From positions 1,939,428-2,003,427 of the forward strand of contig NW_020656077.1 of NCBI RefSeq assembly GCF_003589595.1: a stretch of 64,000 nucleotides of DNA, given 5' to 3'. The notes beneath the pieces are model-generated. The model saw nothing but the letters and a program-made list of their open reading frames with translations. It was not told the origin of the DNA and did not search any database. Every line of letters begins with the position of its first letter. Within the stretch, counting starts at the first letter, position 1. Positions 1 to 11,365 of this stretch are shown here, in pieces. The stretch is from Hyposmocoma kahamanoa. Lineage: Eukaryota; Arthropoda; Insecta; Lepidoptera; Cosmopterigidae. Made by a program: the position numbers and the translations under genes.

Positions 1-3000
1 AACTTTGCCTCAATTGAGCGCAATTTGCGACCATGGCATCCACCTAGATAAAAAATTTTAAATGACGTTATTGCATAAACGAAATTTTGCATAATTAACA
101 TATTTTCATAGTGACAATGAACATCATTGAATTTGTAATATTGAGTTTATTCATATACTTATCATTGAATTTATCTTAATTACTATAGTTATAAATACCT
201 TTTTATCTGATGGAGATGGAGCAGGAGTTGGGGGTTGCGCAGGACTCACAGGCAAAGGCCCAACAGGTAGCGCCGGTCGTTCAATTTTATTGTCTTTCAA
301 TGTGTTAAGTAACACAGTTCGCTCAGCCTGCCAAGATATGTCATGTCAATTAAAAAATATACTTTTTGCTTATTATGCCTACAAAACGACAGTACTAACT
401 TGCAAGATACGACACAAACTCTGCATATGCTGCAGTTGTCTCTGAGTAGCAGTATGTCTCTCCTCACTTGTTTGCCTTTCTCCACACATGTCAAGCAATG
501 CCTTCTGTGAAATCTCCCACCTTTTTTTCCATGATAGTGATTCCTCTTCGAGTTTTCTTATCTTCTTAGACATCTGAAATAATAATTTTTTGATGGGATG
601 CCCGTTAATACTTAGTGAACTACAAAATATATTATGTTAGATTACTCAATTTCAAATTATGAATTTTACCGTGAAGTTGTGGCTTATGCGTTAAGTCATT
701 GTTTTGATAATTATTATTTTAAATTTTTGGTTGTAAACTAGACTATATTTACATAATTTTATTGAATTCTTAATTAGTAAGTGTCTGACATGGGATCAAA
801 CTATATTCAGTGCTTGCTAAACTATCCTCTTAAAAATTATCTGTTATTTCAAGACAGGTTTTTAAAAAAATACAAATACAGACCTGTATTTGTCTGTATT
901 TGTATTTATGTATCGTCCGTTTAAAGGTAAAACCACATAAGTGACATTTTCCACAAAATGTCTAATTTATATAGCTATGATAAGAAAATCACTATCTTTC
1001 TGCAAGTAAAATTCAATAACAAAAAGCTATAAACACAATAAGAGTTTTATCTGCAGAAAGACTGTGATTTTCTACATAACAGCTACATAATTTGGACAAC
1101 AGAAAATGTCACTTGTGTGGTTTTACCTTTTAGCAGACAATATATTAATAAATATACACACTACCAACCAACCAAATTTGACCAACTACTGCTATCCCGA
1201 TTTTTTATTCCCATATAATGAAATCATACTTATAAGAAACTACAAGCATTAAAAAAATTTAGTCAATTTTAAAATTTTGTGTGAAAAAATATTATGAAAT
1301 TCGAATCTTCAGGTATCCCGATTTTTTTCGTCCAATACAATGAAATGCTCTTTGAAATGGTCATTTTTATGGACAACTCGCACTTGACAAAAAAATTGAC
1401 TATACAAATATTGTTTCCACAAAAAAGATTTAAAGATTTAATGGTCCCTAAGACAATTTCCTTGTATCTTCTATGGTTTCGGACTTCCCCATACTGTCCC
1501 ATTAAAAAAAACACAGTAGTATTAATATAGAATTGTTAAAAGTCTTACAAGAAGAACTTCAAGAAATGAGACACTGAGTAAACGATGAAATCATGTTTGT
1601 GTAATGTTGCAGGTTACTTATTGTTTGCCCTGTTCAGTTATTTCTTTGTAAATAAGAGAAACTGTTAATGGACTTTTAAGCTAGATTGGCTAAGTAAGAA
1701 ACCTGTAAAAGTACAGGTAACAAAAAATTTGTTAACCTTGAATATATACCAATTATAGAACTGAATTAAAATATAAGCTCACCGTTTCCATTTGTTCCTT
1801 AAAGCCTCCAAAGACCTGGTTGCTTTTGACTAAGGCATTCTGGAACTCATCATACTTGTCTGTGTACACAGCAAGTTGCCCCTTTAGAGCCATCTCAGTT
1901 CCTTGAAGCTCCAAGATTTTAGCTTTGTACTGTGCTGCAGCCACTTTAAGTTGTTCCATTTCAGCAAAGATTCTCTCTTTTTCAGCTTGAAACTCTAAAT
2001 TAGCTTTCTGTAGTTTTGCATCAGCTAACTGAGATTCTAAAGCCATTTGTTTAGCCATTTTGTCGACCTGTAAGAATTAGCAAAATATTTTATAATAATG
2101 CACCTAAATTATCTTAGATAAAAGGAGAAGATAAGCTAAAAAATTGAAGCATTTTCAACCATCGTTTCATACTTACTTGTTGCTCTCTTAATTGATATTG
2201 TTGGACAACACTCTTAAACTTCTCATTCATGCTGTTATTGTCATCTCTCAGCTTGACATTTTTCTCATTATTTTGTTGCAGCAGAGTGGTGATCTCTGAC
2301 AACGTGTTCTGGAATTTGGCCTGAGTCTCTTTACGGCGCTCTTCCTCTTCACGTATTTTAAGCAAAGACTCTTCCTGAAACCCGAAATCCATACTATCTA
2401 AATACAAAATGTTGAAAACTCAGTAGTAAAGAAAACAGTTTATGTCGCTGTTACTGTACCTTGATAGCTTTGTTTTGTTTTTGTAATTCACGACAGAGAT
2501 TTTCCAATTTTGATTTAACAAGAATAGTTTTGTTAAATTCATGCTGTAAGTGTTCTTTTTCCTTCATCAATAGAGCATGACGCTTATCCGATTGCTTAAT
2601 ATAAAATCTCAGTTTTTTATTGTCTTCAGAAGCCTGTGAATACTTATTACACACTGCTGCAAATTTCTGGTCCGTACTGGGTAAAGAGTTGAGAGATTTC
2701 ATAAACTGTTCATAGTTTTTATCATCACTTTTACAGCGATCCTCTTTCTTTGATTTTTTTAGTGGTTTATTAGGTGGTGGTGATGGTGTTTTATCCTATA
2801 ATTCATGAATACAGTAGTAACATTAAGGTGCCATGAACATGAGGGTACATAATTTAGTAAATAAGCATTGTGATAGGATTCAACTACACTCACTGAAAAA
2901 ATTATATTTAAATGTAATCTGATAAAGGCTAAAACAGCCAACTAATCACAGATATTGCTGGAGATAAAAAAAATATGCTGTACAAAAAAATTCTCTAAGG

Positions 3001-5577
3001 TGGCACAGTAGTGGAAATAATATAACAACACAAGTGAGATAAATATGCAGAATTGAATAAGAAGGATTAAACCCACTTGTTACTAGCTTACTTTTAAAGG
3101 AACACTTTACTCTAACATTCATTGAGGGTAGTTTAAACAACAATCTTTAGTGTTGACTGTTAAGTTAGGAGTTTTCCATTTGATTGGTTAGTGTTTTAGC
3201 AGCATTTGTGAAATATTGTATTCTGTATTAATGTTGAACTATTTAGATTAAAAAACAGGATGGCTAACAAAAGCTTTGGCATAGTAATATTATTACGTTC
3301 TACAACCATTTTAACAGTTTTTAATTTGGAATAATAAATTAAACAGTGAATTTTTGTAGTCGAAGTTGGTGTTCCTTGTATAAAACAGTAGTAATATAGG
3401 CTACTATTACACTGTTTGGACAAAGCATTCTTATTTTCAGATCATGTCTAAGGGGGCTGAAAATAAATGAAATTATTGAAGAGCTGGAAAATAATGAGGA
3501 CAGTATTGTATTGATGGCCCAGAACTTAGCCATGCTAATCACGCCACAAGTAGCCACCATACTGAACCGGGCATGGTATATGTTTGCCATCTTGGAGAAA
3601 GGATTTGCCAATTAGCGTAAGGTACTCGCCGATTATTGCCCAGAGTGCGCCATATGTACCAGGACTACGATTCATACCTCATTACGGATAGGCTCTTTTC
3701 GTGCAGCCCACAAAGACGGTGAGGACATACCATCTTATGTCACAATTTTGCCTCTAGAGGCATGCTGTGATAACTGACGAAGATTCAAGGGAAGAAAACC
3801 AAGTGTCTATGTCATCTAATTAGCTGGGATCTCAGTAGCAGGCTCCCGAAACAGTTTACTATAGTGATGATAGTGAATTGTCAAGCAACAGTGACAATGA
3901 CATGCATCTGGCTCAACAAGCAAAAAAGATATGGTGGTACAAATTATTTCTTTTTTAAGGCACCAAGTGAGGGGATGTATGCTCACATTACTGCTTGGCA
4001 GCAGAAATAGGTAAATAGCAGTATTTCCCTGGACTAACTATTCCACAAGAAGCTCTACTGCTTTTACAGTTGGCCATAGTTATGCAAACAAGAACCAACC
4101 CACACCTCGAGTGAAATTGAACTATGTATTTTCACGCTTACAAAAGATCCTGGCAATATAAGCTAAAATGGAGAAAATAAAAATCCTTCAGAGTACCAAC
4201 CCTAAATAAGTAACTTTTTAATAGCTAAAAAGAATCATGCTGCTTAACTTCACATAATGTATTCTTTTAAATATGCTAAATGGAGCCATGTCACATGCAC
4301 TGGAGCACTGTAGATCTTTAGCGTTTTCATTACAAAAACTAGAACATGGTTCTCGTCAACTAAATAAAAAGATACATAATGTTTTCTTTTATTGCTATAT
4401 AATATAATAGCTTCCCTATATCATTCTCAATGCTACACATAACTCAGTCTCAAATAACTTACCTATTTATTTCTTCAGACTGTTTTTACAAAAATTTAAT
4501 TCTCGAAAGTGACATTTTGTGGGTTGGTTATAGTTTGCATAACTATGTCCAATTAGCTTAGCTTTTTGTCAAGCTGTTGCAACAGGTATAATGGAGAGCT
4601 TCAAAAAAAGAGACAATCGTAAATTTGGCTTCATCTTGAAGAAACTCCATGAACAATCTTGCTTTGAGCCTAACTCAAATTAACTACACTAACACTAAGG
4701 ATAAACAGACAAGATGTAACATGCCACAACAAAAATGCCAAATTATTTTGTACAATGTGTAAAATGACATCGCATCCAAAAGACTGTTTTCAAATGTAAT
4801 GGACGACACAGGGTGATAACATTTTTGTATTTATATAATGAAAGTTATTTTTGCATTTCTAATAAAAATATAAAGTCAATAGATTTTCATTCAATCCAAT
4901 AACAATTTTAGTGTAAGAGTAAGCATATTTATACACTAAATAATAGTAGCTCAAATTACCACTGTTCTTTAAAAAGAACACCATTTTCCAGCCTAACCAG
5001 AACTTCTCAAATTTTTTCATAATTTTTCTAATGACATTTATACTAAAATCAGACAATATTGCGAAAATAAAACAAATCTGAAAGATTTTGTTGTTTCAGA
5101 AGTGGGTATGTAGATTGTATATAAATAAAAATATATTGCGACAGCACCATGGTAACCACGAAAATTATTATGTAACAGGACAATTTTCTATTTAATTAGG
5201 CATCAAATTGTCGTCAACCATAAAAGAAGAAAAGGCAAGAAATGTGCTTCGAATAAAAATATCGTAAACATTTTAAATGTTGGCGGAATGCCAAATAAGC
5301 TATAGGTTAACCAATCTGTCGATTTCATATAAAACGCATTACTTACAACACTGCAAACAAACTATTATGAACTGATATTGTAAACAGGAATATACGAAAA
5401 TATTCTAAAAATCATTTTTAACCATCGACGTCTCAACCAAATACTAAGCGACATCCGATCGCATTCTATTTATAAATGTAAGCGAATTAACTGTGTACCT
5501 ATACTTACATCATTGCTATTATGGGCTTGTGCGCTTTCTGTATTTTCTTCAGGAATTTTTTCAGCTGCCACCTCCAT
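1..5577 (-). CDS. Txln: Taxilin family protein (3' end beyond the window)
   Basis: Taxilins are cytosolic coiled-coil proteins that bind syntaxins outside the SNARE complex and act in vesicle traffic. Coding exons in transcript order are 5577-5509, 2795-2460, 2374-2177, 2067-1783, 573-400, 327-199 and 43-1 (partial). Every complete exon is a multiple of three and every junction is phase 0 with GT..AG ends, for example GTAAGT after 5509, 2177 and GTGAGC after 1783. The family signature LENLCRELQKQNKAIK closes exon 2, followed by a long heptad-rich coiled coil (EESLLKIREEEERRKE, KYDEFQNALVKSNQVF, WKKRWEISQKALLDM) and a second LCRxLQ motif at the end of exon 5. Exon 6 is Pro-rich (PVGPLPVSPAQPPTP), as in the taxilin C-terminus. 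I chose the ATG at 5577 because the longer in-frame start at 5772 would add a hydrophobic leader foreign to the family. About 411 codons are visible. The alpha/beta/gamma subtype is not resolved. Confidence 0.93.
915..1137. repeat. Palindromic MITE-like element in a taxilin intron
   Basis: Two arms of about 85-90 bp face each other (about 915-1010 and 1046-1137). Both start with a GGTAAAACCACA(C/T)AAGTGACATTTT-like sequence and contain a matching AAAATCAC..TTTCTGCA block, separated by a spacer of about 35 bp. The whole would fold into a long imperfect hairpin. It lies in the taxilin intron between exons 4 and 5 and has no coding capacity. The target duplication is not clear. Confidence 0.7.
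3590..3665. repeat. Dispersed repeat fragment (family shared with 50085 and 59865)
   Basis: The stretch GGATTTGCCAATTAGCGTAA and the following TTGCCCAGAGTGCGCC recur with substitutions at 50092-50150, and more distantly at 59865-59895. It lies in taxilin intron 1. No intact reading frame or known domain is visible, and the boundaries are approximate. Confidence 0.5.
3978..4066 (-). repeat. Fragment of a LINE/SINE-like tail family
   Basis: Matches (ACATTACTGCTTGGCAGCAG, then a CACAAGAAGCTCTACTGC block) the same modules at 47330-47385 and 58985-59075, and in reverse complement at 56465-56550. Complete copies end in a short A-run, so this copy is on the minus strand and lacks its A-rich 3' end. 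Confidence 0.6.
4067..4556. mobile_element. MITE-like element with about 35-bp terminal inverted repeats
   Basis: The left end (4070-4104: TTGGCCATAGTTATGCAAAC then AACCAACCCACA) is mirrored at the right end (4518-4552: TGTGGGTTGGTTATAGTTTG, CATAACTATGTCCAA) with a few mismatches. The internal ~415 bp is AT-rich and non-coding. A diverged relative of the right end occurs at about 60395-60430. It lies in taxilin intron 1. Confidence 0.65.
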
Positions 5578-7505
5578 GTTAGAACTATATATATTCCCTT
5601 TAAATTTTACAAACTCGACTGAATGGTCTATTGGAAATTTAACGAACGACAACGACAGTCGACAAGCATACAGACCACAAAATAAAAAGTTATAAACCAC
5701 AGACAAAGACAGAGTAGTCAGGGAGCAAGCCAAAGTTGTTTGATTCCATAAATTACCTTTATTTTTTTCCATCCTCTAAGCTCCACTCTTTAGTTTTTTG
5801 GACAAAACAAAAGCTGTGCAACATTGACCTACCAACAACATTTACATAGGACTACACCACCTAGAGAATGGAAGTTCGAAATTCGTGAGGTCCGCTGGTT
5901 TGTTCCGTGGCTTAGTTGTTATAACGTATATTTATATTCGAAGGATTTTTTTCTGAGTGTTCGGTCTTTGTATTAATAATTATAAGTAACTATAGTACGA
6001 ATAATTTCACATAAAAATAATTGAATATCAATTCAATAAAAAATTATATAGTAATCATTGATAGTAATCATTTTTCATCAAATGGTTATGATCAGTGCTA
6101 TTTCGCAATTTACTTATATCCAAGGTCATTAAATAATTTTTTTTAAAGCTGGTATCGAAAACTCAGCCCTGGTACTAACTGGTTCATTCATTTTATTTAA
6201 GAGCCATGCTCTTGTCGGTGTAGCCTCCTCCTCCTCCTCTGTAACTGGTAACATTTTGTAATCTCTCATTGCCATTTACGAGGAATTTCCCAAATTCCAG
6301 GGAACTTTAACTCAATTACTGATGCATCGCGCGTTTAATGATTACTGATAAAATCATTATTTATATTAATAATTTATATTATTTATGAACGATTTCGAAG
6401 TTTTTTTCAACATAGCCCATCACCCTCATATATAGCAACATTTATATGGAATTAACAAGCAACGTTATACGGAATTATTACGGTAGGATTGTAGGATTTG
6501 AAGCACGTTGTCCTTAATTGTAAAATTTATTATCAATCGGTGTGTGTTACTCCCGTTTAGTCTGTATACCCAGGTATGAAATAAAACGAAATCTGCTTCT
6601 ACCAAACAAAGCCGAGGAGTTGGTATAATACTTTCACACGCCTCAATTTGCCACCCGTTAAATTTAAATATTAAATTAAAATCTCAACTTAATTTAACTC
6701 GTTGATTATTTCTAACCTTCGCATAACGTTTTATACACGCTTACATTTCGAGTTTCTTAATTCTTGGATATATTTTTAAGCGATTGATTTATAGCCACAA
6801 TAAATTATAATATAATAAAACTGACAATGAATAAATATTGTCAGTTTTATTATATTTTATTGATTTATAGTCAGATGTAGCGAATTTTTTGCGAATATTT
6901 ATGAATTTGTTCTCCCTAAATTTGAGGATTTTAACCATGGTTTTTGGGGATTTTTAATAATTAGCATTGGCAACGCTGATCCTCAATGCATCCGTCACAT
7001 CAAAATCTTCGTCAAAAAGCCGAGTTGGACTAGACTTGTTGGTGAGTAATCCATATTTTTTTGTGATTTTTCTAGAAAGTATGTTGTAGAAAAGTAATGT
7101 TTGTTGATTAGTTTACAATGAAAAATTATCGTTTGCTTGATATCGGCGTAACTGACATGCACAAAATAACATTCACCGGCACATCCGAATACCATTAAAA
7201 AGATAGGCCGTTATTTTTCAAGATGAAAGGTCAACGTGCTTAAAATGTCGTGGGACGTAAGTAATTTCTAAGACCATGAGCGTCATACTTTCAGTACATC
7301 GTTTGCTTTGTGATGCTCCTATGCTGTTATTGCGAATCATATGCATTACGTGTATAGTAATCCCCAGACAAAGAGACACCGTTATCATTGCCGCATGAAT
7401 GACTTGACCGCGCTGCAACAGACAGTCGTTCGATAAGTTTCATATAATTTACTGTTCAATACTTTATGTATATGTTAATGCCTTTTTATACAACTGCTTC
7501 CTATA
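5578..7505. other. Intergenic, upstream of taxilin
   Basis: AT-rich sequence that should contain the taxilin promoter and 5' UTR, though I see no decisive TATA box. Apart from a 20-bp hairpin (6809-6856) and a (CTC)n run near 6226-6240 I recognise nothing in it. Confidence 0.4.
6809..6856. repeat. Perfect 20-bp inverted repeat
   Basis: Arm 6809-6828 (AATATAATAAAACTGACAAT) is the exact reverse complement of 6837-6856, with an 8-nt loop. AT-rich and isolated. It could be a minimal MITE or foldback end. Confidence 0.8.
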
Positions 7506-7543
7506 CTAAGTATGTTGAGTGTGTGCGTTATTATTATTATTAA
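7506..7543 (+). repeat. 3' stub of the tRNA-derived SINE
   Basis: ATGTTGAGTGTGTGCGTTAT followed by TTA repeats is the terminal part of the SINE seen in full at 17713-17932. This is a severely 5'-truncated copy. Confidence 0.65.
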
Positions 7544-8399
7544 ACTAGCTAGTTATTGAACTTGATATACTCAATTAAGCTACAGCTTGTTCTTTTTGTA
7601 CTTCAAATTCAGATACCTTTGAACAGTTTTGATAACCTCTGCCTTGCAGGTTTATCCTCCTAAGGCCCTGTAGGGCCTTACAGACCCACGGTACAATTTT
7701 ATGTACATAATAAATATTTCTAGTCCGGTGCAGAGCTATTTTACTTTATAACTTCAAAAGTCGAAGAGACTGTGTGATACTAGTTTTGTTTATATATAAG
7801 TGTTATACTAGCATGAGTTAAAATAACTTATTTTTTGTTCTAAAAATTTAACATTGGATCTGAACTCAGTGTTCCAATGCCAAAGTTCCTATAGAAACTT
7901 AACATAAAATAAAACATGGGACTTCTTAAAATATTTATTTATTTATTTATTTTATAGGAAAGCCAACATGATGCATATACAACAATAGCAAATGTACAAC
8001 ACATTACACAGTTTAAAAGTAGATAATTACACCATACTTGTTGGCTAACACAGTAAGCTATACAGATAGTAGGATATATGAAAATTAATTCTTCAATTAC
8101 ACTCTATAATTATAATCCCTATTTTCTTTACAGTATAATATTGTACTTAAACATTAATTTTGTCTTGTATAAGTAATCTAACAACGTTTTCATACGAACT
8201 TATCAAGTTTATATTATATAAAAGAAAATATCAAAAATACACAGAACAATCAGTCATCACTTTGGCAAAATTAATGAAAACAAACTTCTATTCTCAATTA
8301 ATTAATTCTTAATAAACTGTGATCTTATATATTTGAAGTTTATGGAGTTTTTTTAACCATGAAAAACAAAAAATGAGTTGCTAATAATATATTAACCAG
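7544..8399. other. AT-rich intergenic stretch
   Basis: Holds a short (TTTA)n tract near 7933-7953 and otherwise nothing I recognise on either strand. Confidence 0.4.
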
Positions 8400-8522
8400 T
8401 CACTCATGAAATTGCTTATAACAATTTACAATTTGTATGTATTCATCATTTTGAAAGTTATCCTCACCACTCTCCTCTGAGTACTCAGAGTCGTCCAGAC
8501 TTTCCAATAAATATGTCTTTGT
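8400..8522 (-). CDS. Possible terminal exon of an unidentified gene
   Basis: On the minus strand a good acceptor (TTCTTGAAGTTTTCACAG, complement of 8523-8540) opens a 41-codon phase-0 frame ending in TGA at 8400-8402. The encoded tail is acidic and then aromatic (motifs LESLDDSEYSEESGEDN and YIQIVNCYKQFHE), which looks more protein-like than random AT-rich DNA. I could not find an upstream exon in a compatible phase: the open stretch at 8611-8730 ends in phase 1. I do not recognise the protein. It could be a relic exon of a host gene or of a mobile element. Confidence 0.25.
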   Translation of the reverse strand, partial: TKTYLLESLDDSEYSEESGEDNFQNDEYIQIVNCYKQFHE

Positions 8523-8747
8523 CTGTGAAAACTTCAAGAAAAATAAACAAACTGATTACAAATTGTATAATAATTTAGGCTTAGTTTGCCTTTTTACCTG
8601 GGCTTCCACCGTGTCTGCCCAAAAGCACAAAAGAGACAAACTCAATAACAGATTCAGAAACTTGTTGGCTTCTGGGTAGGCAGTCTGCCCTGTCTCTTAG
8701 TCTAACTTTAACTAGTTTAACTTTTGTGCAATAATATCATACGTCGT

Positions 8748-8981
8748 TTATGACGAAAAATTGGTTTTACAGCATTGAAGAGCTGGCTCTTCAAGATACG
8801 TTGCAATCACGTACGTTTTTTGCACATCTGACCAATTATTAATTACGCTAATAGCGTCAAACTGATTGAAAATTCGTCTACATCGTTTAACCCAGAAAAC
8901 TTCTGCGCCGACATTCGAAGCATTTACTTTCTTGCCCTTTTCACTAACACGAGGATAAAAGCAATCAAATATTAAGTACAA
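8748..8981 (-). pseudogene. LTR-retrotransposon gag-like fragment
   Basis: A minus-strand frame of 77 residues contains the pattern W-(K)R-(x3)-F followed by WSDVQKTYVIATYLEEPA, which resembles the conserved capsid stretch of Ty3/gypsy-type Gag proteins (a W at the start of a helix, then an alternating hydrophobic segment ending in L-x-x-x-A). No nucleocapsid zinc knuckle or pol follows, so this is at most an isolated remnant. Confidence 0.4.
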
Positions 8982-9219
8982 ATAAAAATTACGACCTTAT
9001 ATCTTCCTTCTTCCTTTCTTCGGAGATTTTTCCATAAAATCCTACAAAATTTCTATCAAATTCGTCATAAATAAAACTTTACTAAGAGTTTCAATTCGAA
9101 GCTTTTTCCAGAACAACCTCGATGTTCTTTTTACTACAATGCTCTTTTATTTTTATATCATTCTAAATACAAACCTATATTTATTTTTCAGACAATCCTA
9201 ATACAATTCATACAGTCTA

Positions 9220-10226
9220 CTCTACAGTATTATAGACCCGTATGTCGTGTCGCATGGACTTCCATATGTGTCTATTGACCTGTCTGTAGGTTTTAGCATT
9301 ATCGGAGGACTGCAACGTCATATCGCGTCGATTTACCATTAGCTTGACAATATGATCGGAGAGTTTCTGCGGCCTGTTTTTGTGGCGGGTCCTGAAGAAT
9401 TTTGACCCAACCATGTGGGACCGTCTCCACCAACCTGTTGCTAATCTCGTCTACAGAGACGCAGTCCTGTAGGCAGTCGAAACGATTTTGAAGTTCGAGC
9501 CGAAACTTTTCAAGGTCATTTATGTGGGTTCCGCTGGGTCGCAGAGTAGACTTCATCAGTCGTGACATCTCACGTTTGACATCGATATTCAACAAACCTC
9601 TTACCATCCTGTGATCGTTTCCACTTTTCACCCCTATTGATCACCGAAATATTGTTGAATATCAGTCCCTTGTCGGTCAATATGAAGTCTGTCTCATTCC
9701 TTGTGACACCATCGGGATTTAACCAGGTCCATTTCCTTTGAGGCGGTTTTTGGAAGAAGTTCATCATAATGAGTCTCTCCTTTTCCATTTGCCTTTGGCC
9801 GCTAGAATTTCACTGCCCATAACCAAATTTCCCCACTCACGGCTCGTCAACCATTCGACTGGCGTTGAAGTCCCACATGACAACATTTGAAGTGTGTTTG
9901 GAAGGTACGTATGGCTTGACTTATGTCCTCATACACAGCCTCCACCTCCTCATCTGGGTGTGTCGAGGTCGGTGCGTAGACCTGTATGACCTTCAGCTAG
10001 TAGCGCTTGGATACTCTGAGTATAAGGTACGCAACCCTGCTCGACACACGATGTTCACACGACTGCTCGATACGTCCCGATGGATGTATGTAATGTTGCC
10101 AATAAGGGATTTGTGGATGCTAAACCCAACACTACCCTGGAACTGCTGGTCACCTTCCCTGAAGTAGAACAAGTTACCGCTTAACACTCTTATCACTTGG
10201 GAGAGGCGAACCATAGACGCGAACAT
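9220..10226 (-). pseudogene. RTE-type LINE endonuclease/linker remnant
   Basis: Three overlapping minus-strand frames together resemble the apurinic-like (EEP) endonuclease and adjacent linker of RTE-clade LINEs. The N-terminal part is at 9993-10226 (SSRVNIVCRAGLRT), the C-terminal part at 9570-9788 (RKWTWLNPDGVTRNETDFIL, the substrate-site region) and the catalytic histidine block NDHRMVRGLL near 9604-9633. The linker follows at 9299-9600 (DLEKFRLELQNRFD). Frameshifts separate the parts, and the reverse transcriptase is missing downstream, so this is a dead 3'-truncated copy. Confidence 0.75.
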
Positions 10227-10347
10227 AAGTGGATGGCACAGCCGTGCGATCTACCGCTTTATGTACATTTTCTACTGTTTGCGGCTATCCCGGCTATCTG
10301 TTGTTCCCTCTCAGCCTCTTCTGCCGTTATTCTATTGACGATCGATA

Positions 10348-11132
10348 TTAAATCCGACTCAGCACCTCAAAGCTTAGCGACCCTTTATGCCACACACTGC
10401 GCGTCGCTCCAGCCCGGCTCGTATCTGGCCACAGCAGCGGTTCCTCTTTTATAGCAGCGGCATTCACAAAAGCGCCTGGCGGCGTAGCCCGTGCCTCACT
10501 TGCGATCACAGTTTGCTTTGCTATTTCCAGTGCTTTTGCGTAGGTTAGTTTGATTGCGTCTTGCCCCCACATTTTTGTCTATATTTAGCCCAAGTACGAA
10601 TTTTTATTTTTAATATATAATAGAATTTATCCCGCTACACCCTGTCCAGAGATGCTCCGAAGGCACAATGTACCGCAAAGCCTAATAATCGAGCCGCCCA
10701 ACCCTCGAAAGTCTCCTCCTATGCTTGGACTACGTTGTAAAAATTACCAAGTCCGCAAAAATCGCCCGCGTTGGAATTGAGTGCTTCGTTTAATAATTTT
10801 ACTAACCCATCGAAATTTGAAGTTTTCCACCTCCTTCGGATGACTAAGATAATAATAGTCCATAGTAAAGAATACGTTTCATCCGATAGATGAGTTATAA
10901 GAATTGCACATTTCCTTTTCTCGATCTGAATGACATTCAAACTTAAAAATTGTTTCACCCAGTAGCGAAATATTTCGCATACTTGATGTTTCGAGTCGAA
11001 AAATAGTAGCGTTCCGATCCCATCCTCGTCACCAGTTGATAGATTTGGGGAATATATATTAATGTACAACCACAAATGAATTACAGGAACTGTTTTTAAT
11101 CTCTCAAATGTCACTCGTAAAAGACTATGCAC
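10348..11132 (-). pseudogene. Ty3/gypsy-like gag remnant
   Basis: Two minus-strand frames in the right order. At 11132-10719, KRKCAILITHLSDETYSLL and FDGLVKLLNEAL look like the C-terminal capsid domain of Gag. At 10572-10348, LTYAKALEIAKQTVIASEA looks like the helix before the nucleocapsid. Between them the frame shifts and part of the capsid is missing. No zinc knuckle, protease or reverse transcriptase follows on this strand, because RTE sequence begins at about 10230. Confidence 0.5.
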
Positions 11133-11262
11133 ATCATAGACAACCTATCGGATAATACAATGTCCTGAAATTCATTTCATAAATAAACTTCCCTTAGTAA
11201 ATATTCCTTACTTGTAGTAATTGAAATTAAAAATTAAAATAATGTGGTTCTCTTCTTGATGT

Positions 11263-11365
11263 TTCTCAATAATAATAACCCACACACTCATAACCCGGCA
11301 CTGAGGAAACCATGTATCGCGGGTGCATGTAGACACACATAGACAAGCAAGTGTAAAGTACATTT
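11263..11365 (-). repeat. Truncated tRNA-derived SINE copy
   Basis: Reads as the complement of the 3' part of the SINE at 17713-17932: AATAATAATAACCCACACAC, then CCGGCACTGAGGAAACC and the ACACACATAGACA block. The tRNA-like head is absent. Confidence 0.7.

Noticed and set aside
5578..5772. N-terminal extension of taxilin starting at 5772
   Set aside because: In frame, but it would add a hydrophobic stretch unknown in taxilins. The ATG at 5577 gives the expected acidic N-terminus.
8600..8730. Exon upstream of 8400-8522 (frame LRDRADCLPRSQQVSESVIE..)
   Set aside because: Open, with a GTAAAA donor, but it ends in phase 1 and would put the 8400-8522 exon out of frame. It also looks like a dispersed repeat.
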